Shown here: piece by piece, positions 1 to 8,140 of the stretch
How the letters are laid out: each line of letters begins with the position of its first letter
How positions within the stretch are numbered: position 1 is the stretch's first letter
From: Candidatus Heimdallarchaeota archaeon LC_3
GTDB taxonomy: Archaea > Asgardarchaeota > Heimdallarchaeia > Hodarchaeales > LC-3
Length of the DNA: 32,249 bases
Assembly (NCBI GenBank): GCA_001940645.1
Contig: MDVS01000130.1
Location: 1 to 32,249 of the forward strand
Direction of reading: 5' to 3'
Translations under genes and position numbers: made by a program
Notes under the pieces: generated by a model
Told to the model about the DNA's origin: nothing
The model's database searches: none
Seen by the model: the letters and a program-made list of their open reading frames with translations, nothing else

Positions 1-125
1 ATTGGTATATCATCTAAGGTTGGAGGAACAAATTTATTAAGAAAATTGTCTAGTGGATCCTTTTCATCTTCGATCTTTTTTTTCTTACGTTTTTCTTTTG
101 TTCCATCTGGGGAAGAGTTGATAAT
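1..125 (-). CDS. Partial unknown protein (N-terminal part), probable ATT start
   Basis: An open minus-strand frame enters from the window edge and continues to an in-frame TAG just upstream of position 125. The visible 41 residues are rich in Lys, Asp and Glu, followed by a segment reading PLDNFLNKFVPPTLDDIP. No ATG, GTG or TTG occurs in frame between the TAG and the window edge. The first sense codon is ATT, and a good Shine-Dalgarno-like GGAG lies 8 bases before it, so AUU initiation is the simplest reading. The gene follows the UEV/Vps23-like gene on the same strand after a gap of about 38 bases and is probably co-transcribed with it. That makes another ESCRT-linked protein possible, but I do not recognise the family and the rest lies outside the window. 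Confidence 0.5.
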   Translation of the reverse strand, partial: MINSSPDGTKEKRKKKKIEDEKDPLDNFLNKFVPPTLDDIP

Positions 126-163
126 CTAATACGCTCCTAGGAAATTGTCTTTCAAATAATGGT

Positions 164-949
164 TTATTGTTTTGCTTGAACAAATTCAATTTTTTTGTTT
201 AAAATGAACAAATCCCTTGAATATTTTTTAAATAATTTACTGTATTCAATCGTTGAAATTTCTCCCGTCTCTTGTTTTTCATCTAAATTTACCATTAGTT
301 CGGATATAGCGATTTGTTCTGCCTCTAAACTTGCAACCTGATCCTCAGTTTTCGTTCCTTTATAACTACTAGTTCCTGTAGCTCCAATGGCTTCTTTCGC
401 ACGAATATGAGTTAATTCCTCATCACGTTTGGTTACCTCTTCTTTTAATTTGTCCAATTCTTTACGCATCACTGCAACTTCCGAAGATATAGCCTGTGAA
501 CCAGCTGCAGTCCTTGTTGCTGTCGGTAGTGGAGCCCTACGATTAGATGCAGGAAAAATTGGTCGGTTTTGTGTATATTGAGCTGAAGATGACATTGGAG
601 TAGTTTGCTTAGTAGTTGATGGAGTTTGTCGATTTCCTGGATTTCTTTTTAATAAGGAAGTTAGTTGGAGAATTATTTGATAAATATGATATTCAACCCG
701 CCAATTCTCTAAAATTCTTAAGGATACACGACCGTCAGCATCAATATTTGGATGAGAAACTTTTCTTAATGCGCGAACGACAGGAGGAACCTTGGGAAAC
801 ATGCGTGGTAAAAAAATTTCGAAAGAGATATTCTCTATAGTTCCTCGCCACGTACGAAGAGATCCTTCACTCATTGACCAGCCTTCTACATTGGAAAACA
901 CCAATTGTGCTTCCCTTGCTAGAATCTCAGTCTCTTGCATATCTGCCAT
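164..949 (-). CDS. UEV (inactive E2) domain protein, TSG101/Vps23-like ESCRT-I subunit
   Basis: 261 aa. Residues about 10-100 have the E2/UEV fold pattern: a W-x-G strand near 34-36, a Pro-rich turn (FPKVPP, 51-56), the HPN motif (66-68), then GRVSL (73-77) followed by ILENW. Ser76 stands where active E2 enzymes carry the catalytic Cys (G-x-I-C-L), so this should be a non-catalytic UEV that binds ubiquitin rather than conjugating it. Residues 104-150 form a Ser/Thr/Pro linker and about 155-190 a coiled coil. The last 55 residues (LDEKQETGEIS..., then Tyr/Leu-rich helices) resemble the steadiness box by which TSG101/Vps23 assembles into ESCRT-I. The order UEV, linker, coiled coil, steadiness box is that of eukaryotic Vps23 and Asgard ESCRT-I homologues. 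The expected role is recruiting ubiquitinated cargo to ESCRT at the membrane. The start is the ATG at 949. The domain call is firm; ESCRT-I membership is inferred from the architecture. Confidence 0.82.
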   Translation of the reverse strand: MADMQETEILAREAQLVFSNVEGWSMSEGSLRTWRGTIENISFEIFLPRMFPKVPPVVRALRKVSHPNIDADGRVSLRILENWRVEYHIYQIILQLTSLLKRNPGNRQTPSTTKQTTPMSSSAQYTQNRPIFPASNRRAPLPTATRTAAGSQAISSEVAVMRKELDKLKEEVTKRDEELTHIRAKEAIGATGTSSYKGTKTEDQVASLEAEQIAISELMVNLDEKQETGEISTIEYSKLFKKYSRDLFILNKKIEFVQAKQ

Positions 950-1470
950 GTTATTTCACAATAAAGTTTAGTAATATTAATAGGTGTTCATGGTAATGAA
1001 CAAAACTAGAATAGTTTGACTTAATTTATTTTTGTAAGGTATTACAAATATACACTCTAGTGAATATATTTTAAACTTACTCTAATATATTCTTTGATGC
1101 ATGCTTAGATACTCCTAAGATTGAGTAATAATATAAGAGTAAAAGATATTATCTAACAAGAATGTTCGATATAAGAGAAAATCATATTTGAATAATGAAA
1201 ATTAACCCATTTTATAGTTTATTTCTTCAAAAACGTTGATTTCCAACTCCTTACGAATATCTATAATTTGTACTCAAGTGTTAGATCAATTACTCTATCA
1301 TTTTACTTCTTAATAACTGAAGGATCAACTTTGATATTATTTCTCTAAACATTAAAATTTTTAAATTTTTCAAGAATAGAGAAATTAATTAAATAATATT
1401 TTTATTTGTTTCCTCCTAAAAAAACCGCTTCAAGAATACGCATATCCAAAAAGTAATTCCAAAACTGTCA
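950..1470. other. Intergenic region between divergent genes, no gene seen
   Basis: About 520 AT-rich bases lie between the starts of the minus-strand UEV gene and the plus-strand TPR-like gene. It should hold both promoters; several TATA-like AT blocks are present, for example around 1390-1405, but none stands out. I see no convincing coding frame, tRNA or strong hairpin. Confidence 0.5.
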
Positions 1471-3051
1471 GTGGTTTGTTTCTTAAGAGTATTAATGAAG
1501 AAGATTAGGTTAAATATGTCTCGTTGTCCTGCTTTTCAAGAATTTCATAAGATTTACATTACAGATTATTGCAAAAATTATCATCTGAATCATTGTTTGC
1601 AATTAATTGAGCAATTTGCTGAAGAACATAAAGGCACATTAGACGGTGAACTAGCCTTAGAATTACGTGCTTTCTGGCATATTATTATGGTAGAGTTCGA
1701 TGAAGCCCTAACAATTCTTGATAGGTACGAAAACTCTGAACATGATTTATCTCGAATTTTTACGTATAAATATCTCATTCGATATTATGGAGGTTGGATG
1801 AATCCTTCAATTGATTTAAAGAAACGTGAGGAATATTATCAAAAACACCAAAATCTTCACCCAAAATTAGTTCTTACCAATGATTGGGAAAAAGCCTTTT
1901 TTGGTATTTTCAAAATCCAGGAGGAATATGAAAAAGAAATTGATTATGAAAAGAAGGCAAAATACATACCAAATTTAAGACGATTGATGAATAAAGTCCC
2001 TGAATATGGAGCGACTTATAGTTTATGGCTTGAGAATAATTATGCGGGTGTATTCTACTCAATAGGTAAATTTGAAGAAGCACGAGAATCCTTTGAATTA
2101 ACAATTAAGTTCTATAAAAATGCAGACATAAGCGGTGCAGGATATAATGGTTTAATTGGTTTAGCAATAAACCAAGGGAAAATGGAGGAAGCTGAAATGT
2201 ATCTAAATAAAATCTGGGATTTAGTAGAGGAAGGAGATAATCATGTGTGTAGGACAATATTGTATTCGACAAAAGCACGTATAGCTGAATTACGTCTAAA
2301 TCTTGAGGAAGCCGAAATAGTGCGATTTGATATCGTTGCAATGAATGAATCAAAGGGAAATGCATTACATGTATTCAGAGCCTTGTATAATCTTTTTGAG
2401 TTTTATAATAGAGTATACAGTTTCACCGACAATTACGAATACTACAAAAGAGCTGTAAACACTCATTCAAAACTCGAAACGATAGCACAAAATCATCAAA
2501 ATGATTCTACAATGAAAAGATTAACAAAAATGGCAAATGCTGAATTGATGAAGCATGGAGGAATAAAAGATCGAAGTAAATCGATTACCATGTTTGAGGA
2601 ATTATTGGAAGTTTATCCAACATCATTGGACATCAAAATGCAGTTAGTTGAGTTATATTTCGAAGATTTGGGTCGAGATCCAACCGGTGAAGCGAAAAGA
2701 ATAATAGATTCATATCTTGATGAAATTCAAAAAAGCCCTCTGATGAAAAATCCAACTAAGATTTCAGAATACAGTATTTATCAAATACTAATTGCAAAGT
2801 ATATTTATTACCTCGAGGGTGATATTGACAAGGCACTGCACATTCTTTATGATTTGAGAGAACAAGCTGAAAAGTTTGGTTTAAAACCAGTTGAAGAGAA
2901 CATTTCAAAGGAGATCACAACACTGGAGGATGAAATTCAAAAATGGAACAATGTACAATTAACGACGAAGGAAAGAATTGAGAAATCAAAGATACAATCA
3001 TATTTCAAGAGTGCACTCAAATTAATTGGCTCAACAGGACCGGAAGAATAA
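1471..3051 (+). CDS. TPR-like helical-repeat protein
   Basis: 526 aa from a GTG at 1471. In-frame ATGs at 1495 and 1516 (MSRCP...) are equally good starts, and residues 1-15 look unlike the rest. The protein is wholly alpha-helical with degenerate tetratricopeptide-type repeats: for example a helix pair around 190-235 (Y-A-G-V-F-Y-S-I-G-K-F-E-E-A-R), another at about 240-260 (G-K-M-E-E-A-E-M-Y-L), and further units near 375-400 and 440-470. There is no signal peptide, membrane segment or enzyme motif. Such proteins usually act as cytoplasmic scaffolds. Helical-repeat proteins of this kind are abundant in Asgard genomes and the partner cannot be inferred. It is transcribed alone and convergently with the DHH gene. 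Confidence 0.65.
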   Translation: MVCFLRVLMKKIRLNMSRCPAFQEFHKIYITDYCKNYHLNHCLQLIEQFAEEHKGTLDGELALELRAFWHIIMVEFDEALTILDRYENSEHDLSRIFTYKYLIRYYGGWMNPSIDLKKREEYYQKHQNLHPKLVLTNDWEKAFFGIFKIQEEYEKEIDYEKKAKYIPNLRRLMNKVPEYGATYSLWLENNYAGVFYSIGKFEEARESFELTIKFYKNADISGAGYNGLIGLAINQGKMEEAEMYLNKIWDLVEEGDNHVCRTILYSTKARIAELRLNLEEAEIVRFDIVAMNESKGNALHVFRALYNLFEFYNRVYSFTDNYEYYKRAVNTHSKLETIAQNHQNDSTMKRLTKMANAELMKHGGIKDRSKSITMFEELLEVYPTSLDIKMQLVELYFEDLGRDPTGEAKRIIDSYLDEIQKSPLMKNPTKISEYSIYQILIAKYIYYLEGDIDKALHILYDLREQAEKFGLKPVEENISKEITTLEDEIQKWNNVQLTTKERIEKSKIQSYFKSALKLIGSTGPEE

Positions 3052-3068
3052 AGTTGAGTATAAATAAT

Positions 3069-3087
3069 TTCATTGCCGATAAATGAA
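3069..3087. terminator. Hairpin between convergent genes
   Basis: TTCATT and AATGAA form a perfect 6-bp stem around a 7-base loop, in the short gap between the converging TPR-like and DHH genes. It could mark transcript ends on both strands. The stem is short and no long T-run follows directly. Confidence 0.3.
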
Positions 3088-3103
3088 TTGACTTTAAAAA
3101 TTA

Positions 3104-4285
3104 TTATTCATTTCTTGTTTTTTTACCTTGAATTTTTGAAAGTTTTTCATTTATTTCCTCCAAAATTATGATTTCCAACTCTTTTCGAATATCTTGCCAC
3201 CTGTGTATTCCTGGAATATTAATACCTGCGGCTCCCTTATGTCCACTACCCGTTGCATCAGCAAACTTGGAAGCTATTTTTCCTGCTAGTTCTCCTAAGT
3301 GTAGAGATAATACATTTAAAGCGTTCATTTTACCTCTTAGACTGATTCTAGTTTCTTTTTTTGTCTCTGCAATAGCACAAGTAATATCAGCGCCAATTAA
3401 AATTAATGCTTTAGCTGTTGAAGCTTCATAAGAAGATATATTAGTAAAACATATGATATAGTCTTGTATTTGTCTTATTATAACTCGTTGAGCTCCTTTA
3501 AGTCTCGCAATTTTTTCACTTTTAGAATAATCATTGTCTAATTCTTCAAATAATGATGATATCGAAAAGTCATCTTGTTTTTCTAGCCAAAAAGCTAATA
3601 ATTTAAACAATGGAGCATCTGCTAGCATTAATCTCCTTGAATCTGTTAAAATTCCGATTATTAAAACTTTTAGATAATCACTCCTTAAATCATGATCTAA
3701 CATGTACATAAGTTGCAATACTATTTCTGAAGAAGCTTTATAATTGTTACATACATATTTATGTTCAGCAGTATTTGAAGAAAAACTATATTTACTTATA
3801 TCCTGCGTAGAATGTTCAGTTTCTAAATGATGATCAATTATAAACACATTTTGTACTTTAAGTAATAGATCTGTTTCTAATAGTTGGATATTACTATAAT
3901 TATGTGTATCACAAATTATTAAATCATAATATTTGTTTCTATCAAGGTTCAGTTTGAAATTGTTACTTTCTATTGAGTTTTTTGTCAAGTGCTCTTCTAA
4001 TTCCAATGATGAGAGAATTTGAGAACTAAACCTGCTTAAAGAATTTATTCCAAAAAATATTTTTTTTTCAGGATAAAAGTAGGAAAATAAATTGAATAAT
4101 CCAAAAATAGCCCCTATTCCATCAGGATCAGCATTAGTATGAGTAGATAAAACGATATCATTGTTTGATTCATCTAAAGCTTTGAATATTAACATCAATT
4201 CATTATAAGTAGAACATTCTCTAAAAAAAGATTTTTCTGATTTTCTAATAGAATAATGTAAAGATTTTGGCATCTTATAGGCCAA
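3104..4285 (-). CDS. DHH/DHHA1-family phosphoesterase (RecJ/NrnA-like)
   Basis: 393 aa. Metal-binding DHH-domain motifs appear in order: THTNADPDG (48-56), CDTHN (125-129) and the DHH signature itself (151-153). Near 345 is the GSGHKGAAG motif of the DHHA1 domain that binds the phosphate end of the substrate. Members of this superfamily are Mn2+-dependent 5'-exonucleases, oligoribonucleases (NrnA), pAp phosphatases or cyclic-dinucleotide hydrolases. The length and DHH-DHHA1 layout fit the NrnA/archaeal RecJ-like group, but the substrate cannot be fixed. The protein is cytoplasmic. The start is TTG at 4285 or ATG at 4273; neither has a clear Shine-Dalgarno. It lies about 85 bases downstream of rps11, where many archaea have rpoD. 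Confidence 0.8.
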   Translation of the reverse strand: MAYKMPKSLHYSIRKSEKSFFRECSTYNELMLIFKALDESNNDIVLSTHTNADPDGIGAIFGLFNLFSYFYPEKKIFFGINSLSRFSSQILSSLELEEHLTKNSIESNNFKLNLDRNKYYDLIICDTHNYSNIQLLETDLLLKVQNVFIIDHHLETEHSTQDISKYSFSSNTAEHKYVCNNYKASSEIVLQLMYMLDHDLRSDYLKVLIIGILTDSRRLMLADAPLFKLLAFWLEKQDDFSISSLFEELDNDYSKSEKIARLKGAQRVIIRQIQDYIICFTNISSYEASTAKALILIGADITCAIAETKKETRISLRGKMNALNVLSLHLGELAGKIASKFADATGSGHKGAAGINIPGIHRWQDIRKELEIIILEEINEKLSKIQGKKTRNE

Positions 4286-4369
4286 ATTGATTTTAATAAT
4301 AATTTTGTGATATAGAAGAAAGTAATCTAACTTTCCACTACCCGTTCTATTGGTTAATTTGTAAGCTAT

Positions 4370-4786
4370 TTAAACTCTGCGGCCTCTCCGACCTCCACGA
4401 GCTCTGATACTATCGTGGGATATAGGAGTCACATCTTCAATTCGTCTGATTTGCAAACCAGATCGTGCAAGTGCACGAATTGCTGCTTGAGCACCGGGTC
4501 CTGGATTTTTGCTTCCTGATCCACCTGGAGCACGAACTTTAACAACTAATCGTTTAATTCCTTTGTCTTTTGCAGCTTGGCTGACAGCCCAAGCAATTCT
4601 CATAGCGGCGTAAGGGCTTGATTCGTTTCTTGCTTCTTTTACGACCATTCCACCACTACATCGATAGATGATTTCGGCGCCTGTTAAATCTGTCAGAGTA
4701 ATGATAGTATTGTTGAAACTTGCGAATATATGACAAATCGCCCACATTCCGGATCTGTTTTTTGCACTAGTTGGAGCTTCACTCAT
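4370..4786 (-). CDS. rps11: 30S ribosomal protein S11
   Basis: 138 aa, the normal archaeal length. S11 lies on the platform of the small subunit near the mRNA exit path and contacts 16S rRNA. Diagnostic segments include [17 protein letters not shown] near the N-terminus, the Gly/Ala-rich [16 protein letters not shown] near 90-105, and the basic tail [11 protein letters not shown]. The ATG overlaps the stop codon of rps4 in an ATGA junction, showing translational coupling in the order S13, S4, S11. A Shine-Dalgarno-like AGGAGG lies at the end of rps4. Confidence 0.97.
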   Translation of the reverse strand: MSEAPTSAKNRSGMWAICHIFASFNNTIITLTDLTGAEIIYRCSGGMVVKEARNESSPYAAMRIAWAVSQAAKDKGIKRLVVKVRAPGGSGSKNPGPGAQAAIRALARSGLQIRRIEDVTPISHDSIRARGGRRGRRV

Positions 4787-5358
4787 TGTTGTTCCTCCTT
4801 GGGTTCTTCTAAAGTTTTATTGCCCATTAAATTGAGTAATTCTTTTCTCAATGGATGTTCATCGTCTCTATATACACTATTAGGTGCATAAGTGATGAAG
4901 TCTTCTTCTCCTAAACTTAAGTGATAAGACGGTATAGTTGTTCTCCTTCCTTTTATTGCAATGTGTCCATGAGTTATTAAATTTCTGGCCGCATAAATTG
5001 TTGCAGTTAAGCCTTTTTTGTGTACCTGTGTTTGTAATCTTCGTTCAAGAAAATTTTCAACCGTTAAAGACAATACGGTATCAAGATTTTTCTGAGTTTC
5101 TTTTAACACTCCAATTTTAACAAGTTTATCAATTACAAAATTTTGTTCACGTATTCTTTGTATGACACTTTCATCCATTCCCAATAAAGCACGAGCACGT
5201 TGTCTGAATCTACGGAGTTTTGTTTTAGCACGATATAATTCACGTTTATTTCTTAATCCATAAACTCCCATTAATTGTTGCTCTTGTGTAAATCTTTCCA
5301 AGTTAAATGGGTGTCTTGGCCCAATAAATTTTTTTCGTACTTTTTTTGCACTACCCAT
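4783..5358 (-). CDS. rps4: 30S ribosomal protein S4
   Basis: 191 aa. S4 is a primary 16S rRNA binder that nucleates assembly of the 5' domain. The N-terminal part (RRKF-like basic start, then [20 protein letters not shown]) and the S4 RNA-binding fold at about 100-160 ([16 protein letters not shown], then [16 protein letters not shown]) are typical of the archaeal/eukaryotic S9e type, which lacks the zinc knuckle of some bacterial S4s. It is the middle gene of the S13-S4-S11 operon, 35 bases downstream of rps13 and overlapping rps11 by 4 bases. Confidence 0.97.
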   Translation of the reverse strand: MGSAKKVRKKFIGPRHPFNLERFTQEQQLMGVYGLRNKRELYRAKTKLRRFRQRARALLGMDESVIQRIREQNFVIDKLVKIGVLKETQKNLDTVLSLTVENFLERRLQTQVHKKGLTATIYAARNLITHGHIAIKGRRTTIPSYHLSLGEEDFITYAPNSVYRDDEHPLRKELLNLMGNKTLEEPKEEQQ

Positions 5359-5393
5359 GATAAAACCTAACTAAATTTAATAAAAGATTAATT

Positions 5394-5849
5394 TTATTTT
5401 CTTCGTTGGACGCCAACTGATTTTCCTGTTCCTCTTCCTGAGGTTCTTGTTCTTTGTCCACGCACTGTAAGTCCTAAACTGTGTCTAATGCCTTTGATTG
5501 ATCGTGTTTTCTTCATCCGATCGATATCATTCTTTAAACTTGTAGCAAGATCATTGCCTATCAAGTTTGTATCCTTTCCGGTAATAGGATCTTTTATTCT
5601 ATTCAAAAGGAAACGTGGAATATTAAATGAATTGGGGTTTGACAGAACATCATCAATTTTTGATAAATCATCCTCTGAAATAAAACCTATACGGATATTA
5701 GTAGGAATACCAGTTTTTTCTAAAATGATTCTGGATAATCTGGGACCCACTCCTTTGATTTTCGTGAGACCGTGAACTGTCAAGTAGTCTCCTCGAATAT
5801 CTGATCCTCCAATACGAACAATATATTGAAAAGATTCTTCACTAGACAA
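5394..5849 (-). CDS. rps13: 30S ribosomal protein S13
   Basis: 151 aa, archaeal/eukaryotic S18e type. It sits in the head of the small subunit and contacts the P-site tRNA and the large subunit. Visible signatures are the helix-hairpin-helix region (VHGLTKIKGVGPRLSRII, about 24-42) and the basic C-terminus with RHSLGLTVRGQRTRTSGRG. It is the first gene of the S13-S4-S11 operon, so regulation of the operon should act upstream of it, where a perfect inverted repeat lies at 5970-6001. Confidence 0.97.
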   Translation of the reverse strand: MSSEESFQYIVRIGGSDIRGDYLTVHGLTKIKGVGPRLSRIILEKTGIPTNIRIGFISEDDLSKIDDVLSNPNSFNIPRFLLNRIKDPITGKDTNLIGNDLATSLKNDIDRMKKTRSIKGIRHSLGLTVRGQRTRTSGRGTGKSVGVQRRK

Positions 5850-5969
5850 ATTTAAACCTCGATAATAAATGATAATTAATGAACATACTTGAGTATATCA
5901 ATTAAAGTTTGAATTACTTTTAATATTGATAGTTGAAATTAATTTATAGCTTTACATATCCCTTATTAA

Positions 5970-6001
5970 TTTGATAGAATCAACTTATTTATTCTATCAA
6001 A
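5970..6001. promoter_or_regulatory. Perfect 11-bp inverted repeat upstream of the S13 operon
   Basis: TTTGATAGAAT and ATTCTATCAAA are perfect reverse complements around a 10-base loop. The element lies about 120 bases upstream of the S13 start and about 105 bases downstream of the stop of the gene at 6106-6996. It could be an operator, an mRNA leader hairpin controlling the ribosomal operon, or the transcript end of the upstream gene. No long T-run follows it in the minus direction, which weighs against a simple terminator. Confidence 0.45.
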
Positions 6002-6105
6002 GCTGCAAAAATCTTTGGTCATATTAAAGAGATATGAATTTGTTCTGTTTTATCCTTAATATTCTTCTAAGAAAAAATGGAAAAATTTACTGTTGTCTTC
6101 TTCTT

Positions 6106-6996
6106 TCATCTTTTTGGTATTAGGCTGCTTAGTGGAGATTGAGAGGTTTTAATCGTTCCAACTAAAGATTCGGATATATGATCAAATAATTTGAGAATAT
6201 CTTTCACTGATAATCCACTCTCTTCGGATCTTAGGCTCTGAGATTGAGAAGTGAAATGTATTTCACCAGTTAATTCGTTACTCTCTTCATCGTAATCCAT
6301 AAGGAAATCAGATTTTCGTATTGCTATATTCATGAGTTCTTGATCTAGCTTTTTCTTACCAAAATTAAAAGTTAAAACTAACAGAAAATCATACTCCTCA
6401 TAAACAGTCACAGCTAAATTGTATTCTTTTGCGTAAAGCTCAATAATCGATTTTATTAGTTTGGGGCTATTTAATTGCCATGATAAAGGATTTATGGTTA
6501 TTAGTTCCTTTTTAAGGTCAACAAAGAGTAAATTCTTATTAAAAGTCAAAAGATATGTCTGATCATCGTATTTTTTTGAGTTTTGAATATTAAAATGATT
6601 TAATAATTTATCAAATTCCTTTAAAGGATTTTGTTTTGGTTTTTTGTTTCCAAAAATCTTGTAAAAATCGTTCAAATAAATTGAAATGTCCGGAAGCAGA
6701 AAGACTTTTTTTTGATAGTTTTCAAAAATTTCTTTCAAACGAACAGAATAACAAAATGTAGGTATATCATTGCTTTTATACCCTGAAAAAAGTAGTAGAT
6801 CCTGGAAATGTCTATTTTGACACTTTGGTCGTAAAATACATACCACTCTGTTACCCTGACATTCAGAACAAACTGTATTTTTGAAGCTTTCAAGCATATT
6901 TTGTTGTAATCGACTAGTTATAGCCTGGTTAGAAGATTTAAGGCCAAATCGAAGTCCATCAAAGTCAAATTCAGTAGTTTTTTTGTTATAGCTCAT
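6106..6996 (-). CDS. Unknown protein with an N-terminal Cys cluster
   Basis: 296 aa; family not recognised. Near residues 41-60 there is a Cys cluster, C-S-E-C, then a Cys seven residues later and another six residues after that, which could hold one zinc ion. The rest alternates strands and helices with no enzyme motif, signal peptide or membrane segment. The last 70 residues contain a Ser/Glu-rich linker followed by a short helix (LSVKDILKLFDHISESLVG). It has its own transcription unit upstream of the S13 operon, from an ATG at 6996 that follows a long AT-rich gap. Confidence 0.6.
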   Translation of the reverse strand: MSYNKKTTEFDFDGLRFGLKSSNQAITSRLQQNMLESFKNTVCSECQGNRVVCILRPKCQNRHFQDLLLFSGYKSNDIPTFCYSVRLKEIFENYQKKVFLLPDISIYLNDFYKIFGNKKPKQNPLKEFDKLLNHFNIQNSKKYDDQTYLLTFNKNLLFVDLKKELITINPLSWQLNSPKLIKSIIELYAKEYNLAVTVYEEYDFLLVLTFNFGKKKLDQELMNIAIRKSDFLMDYDEESNELTGEIHFTSQSQSLRSEESGLSVKDILKLFDHISESLVGTIKTSQSPLSSLIPKR

Positions 6997-7492
6997 GTTT
7001 TCGTTACTCTAGTTGTATTGGTTATGTTTTTGATTATAAATTCCGACAATAATAATAATTTGATAGGAAATTATGATTTTGAATTCATTTACTCAATTAA
7101 ATAGTATTTAACGAACCTAAATAAATGTTATCAATGCGAGAATATAGGAAAATTTATTGTTTTAGCGTTATAAATTTTTTTTATCACTATAAGAAAGTTA
7201 ATTAAACGAAAATTAGATAATATTAAATCAATATGAGATTAATCTACCTTTTATAAATTAAAGCAAAAAGGGGTAATGGATAATAATCTAATTATTAAAT
7301 TAAACACAAATTAAAAAATTTTAACGAATTTAATTTTAAAAATTGAAAAATTTTTAATTTCCAAATTTAATTATTATTAACAAAAAAAATATTGATTAAA
7401 TTTCTTAACATATTCAAAAAAGATATATTATATTCTATCTAATTAAGAAATAAGAGTAAAATTGTTTTTGACTAACAAATGGTTGTGTAAAT
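6997..7492. other. Very AT-rich intergenic region, no gene seen
   Basis: About 500 bases between divergent genes, among the most AT-rich stretches in the window. It contains a perfect 9-bp inverted repeat (TTAAAAATT and AATTTTTAA with a GAAA loop, 7336-7357) and a TATA-like run around 7425-7437 that may serve the M50 gene. I found no open frame with coding character. Confidence 0.5.
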
Positions 7493-7549
7493 ATTATTTT
7501 TAGAAACAGTTTTTCGAGTAAAGAAACTAAAGAACTTATTTTAGCCTCT

Positions 7550-8125
7550 TTGTTAGTTGCAGGGGTTACTCTTTCAATATTAGCCGTTAGTAGATATTTA
7601 GATGTTCTTGATTATTATTTCATAGTTTTAATATTGGGTGGTGCAATATTAAATTATGTTCTGCATGAATTTGCTCATAAATACCTTGCAAAACGCTATG
7701 GATTGTTTGCAGAGTATGGCATAATAAGAGAAGGAGCTATATTTACAGCGTTAGGAATTATTCCATTTTTTCCGTTTAAATTCATTGCCCCAGGAGCAGT
7801 CTTCGTTAGAGGTTCTTCCAATCCTGAAGAAACAGGTAGAATTGCATTAGCCGGTCCATTCACTAATTTGATATTGTCTGGAATATTCTTAACTCTATCA
7901 GGACTAGGGGAAAGGATTGAGACATTTCTAGACCCTAGTATTTCATTTCAGTTAAGCATTTCATTTTACTTTTTAGCTTTAATCTCTTCAACTATAGCAA
8001 TGTTTAATTTAATCCCTTTTGGACCTTTAGATGGATCTAGCATATTGAAATGGGATAAAAATGTATTTATTGTTACATTTGTATTTGCATTGACATCTTG
8101 GTTATTAGTTTATTCAATACGATAG
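7550..8125 (+). CDS. M50-family (site-2-protease-like) membrane metalloprotease
   Basis: At least 191 aa with about five or six membrane segments. The zinc motif HEFAH (39-43 from the TTG) lies in one membrane helix. The second motif, FNLIPFGPLDGSS (Asp161), lies near the C-terminus; together they form the intramembrane active site of M50/site-2 proteases. The segments FIAPGAVFV and IALAGPFTNLIL are typical of the archaeal M50 branch. These enzymes cut membrane-spanning substrates, often to release regulators or in quality control. TTG 7550 is only a minimal start: the frame is open back to a TGA at 7469, and the upstream residues SFSSKETKELILASL look like the family's usual N-terminus. That stretch has no ATG, GTG or TTG, so initiation may be at ATT 7493 or 7496. 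The AN1 gene follows within 15 bases. Confidence 0.85.
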   Translation: MLVAGVTLSILAVSRYLDVLDYYFIVLILGGAILNYVLHEFAHKYLAKRYGLFAEYGIIREGAIFTALGIIPFFPFKFIAPGAVFVRGSSNPEETGRIALAGPFTNLILSGIFLTLSGLGERIETFLDPSISFQLSISFYFLALISSTIAMFNLIPFGPLDGSSILKWDKNVFIVTFVFALTSWLLVYSIR

Positions 8126-8140
8126 AAAGTAGTGATAAGG

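Noticed and set aside
616..840. 74-codon plus-strand frame inside the UEV gene
   Set aside because: It lies wholly opposite the UEV domain, whose E2-like motifs prove the minus strand is coding.
7472..7550. Frameshift as explanation for the missing M50 start
   Set aside because: The nearest ATG in another frame (7479) reaches a stop after three codons, so a single-base shift would not give a better N-terminus than the in-frame ATT codons. Sequencing error is still possible.
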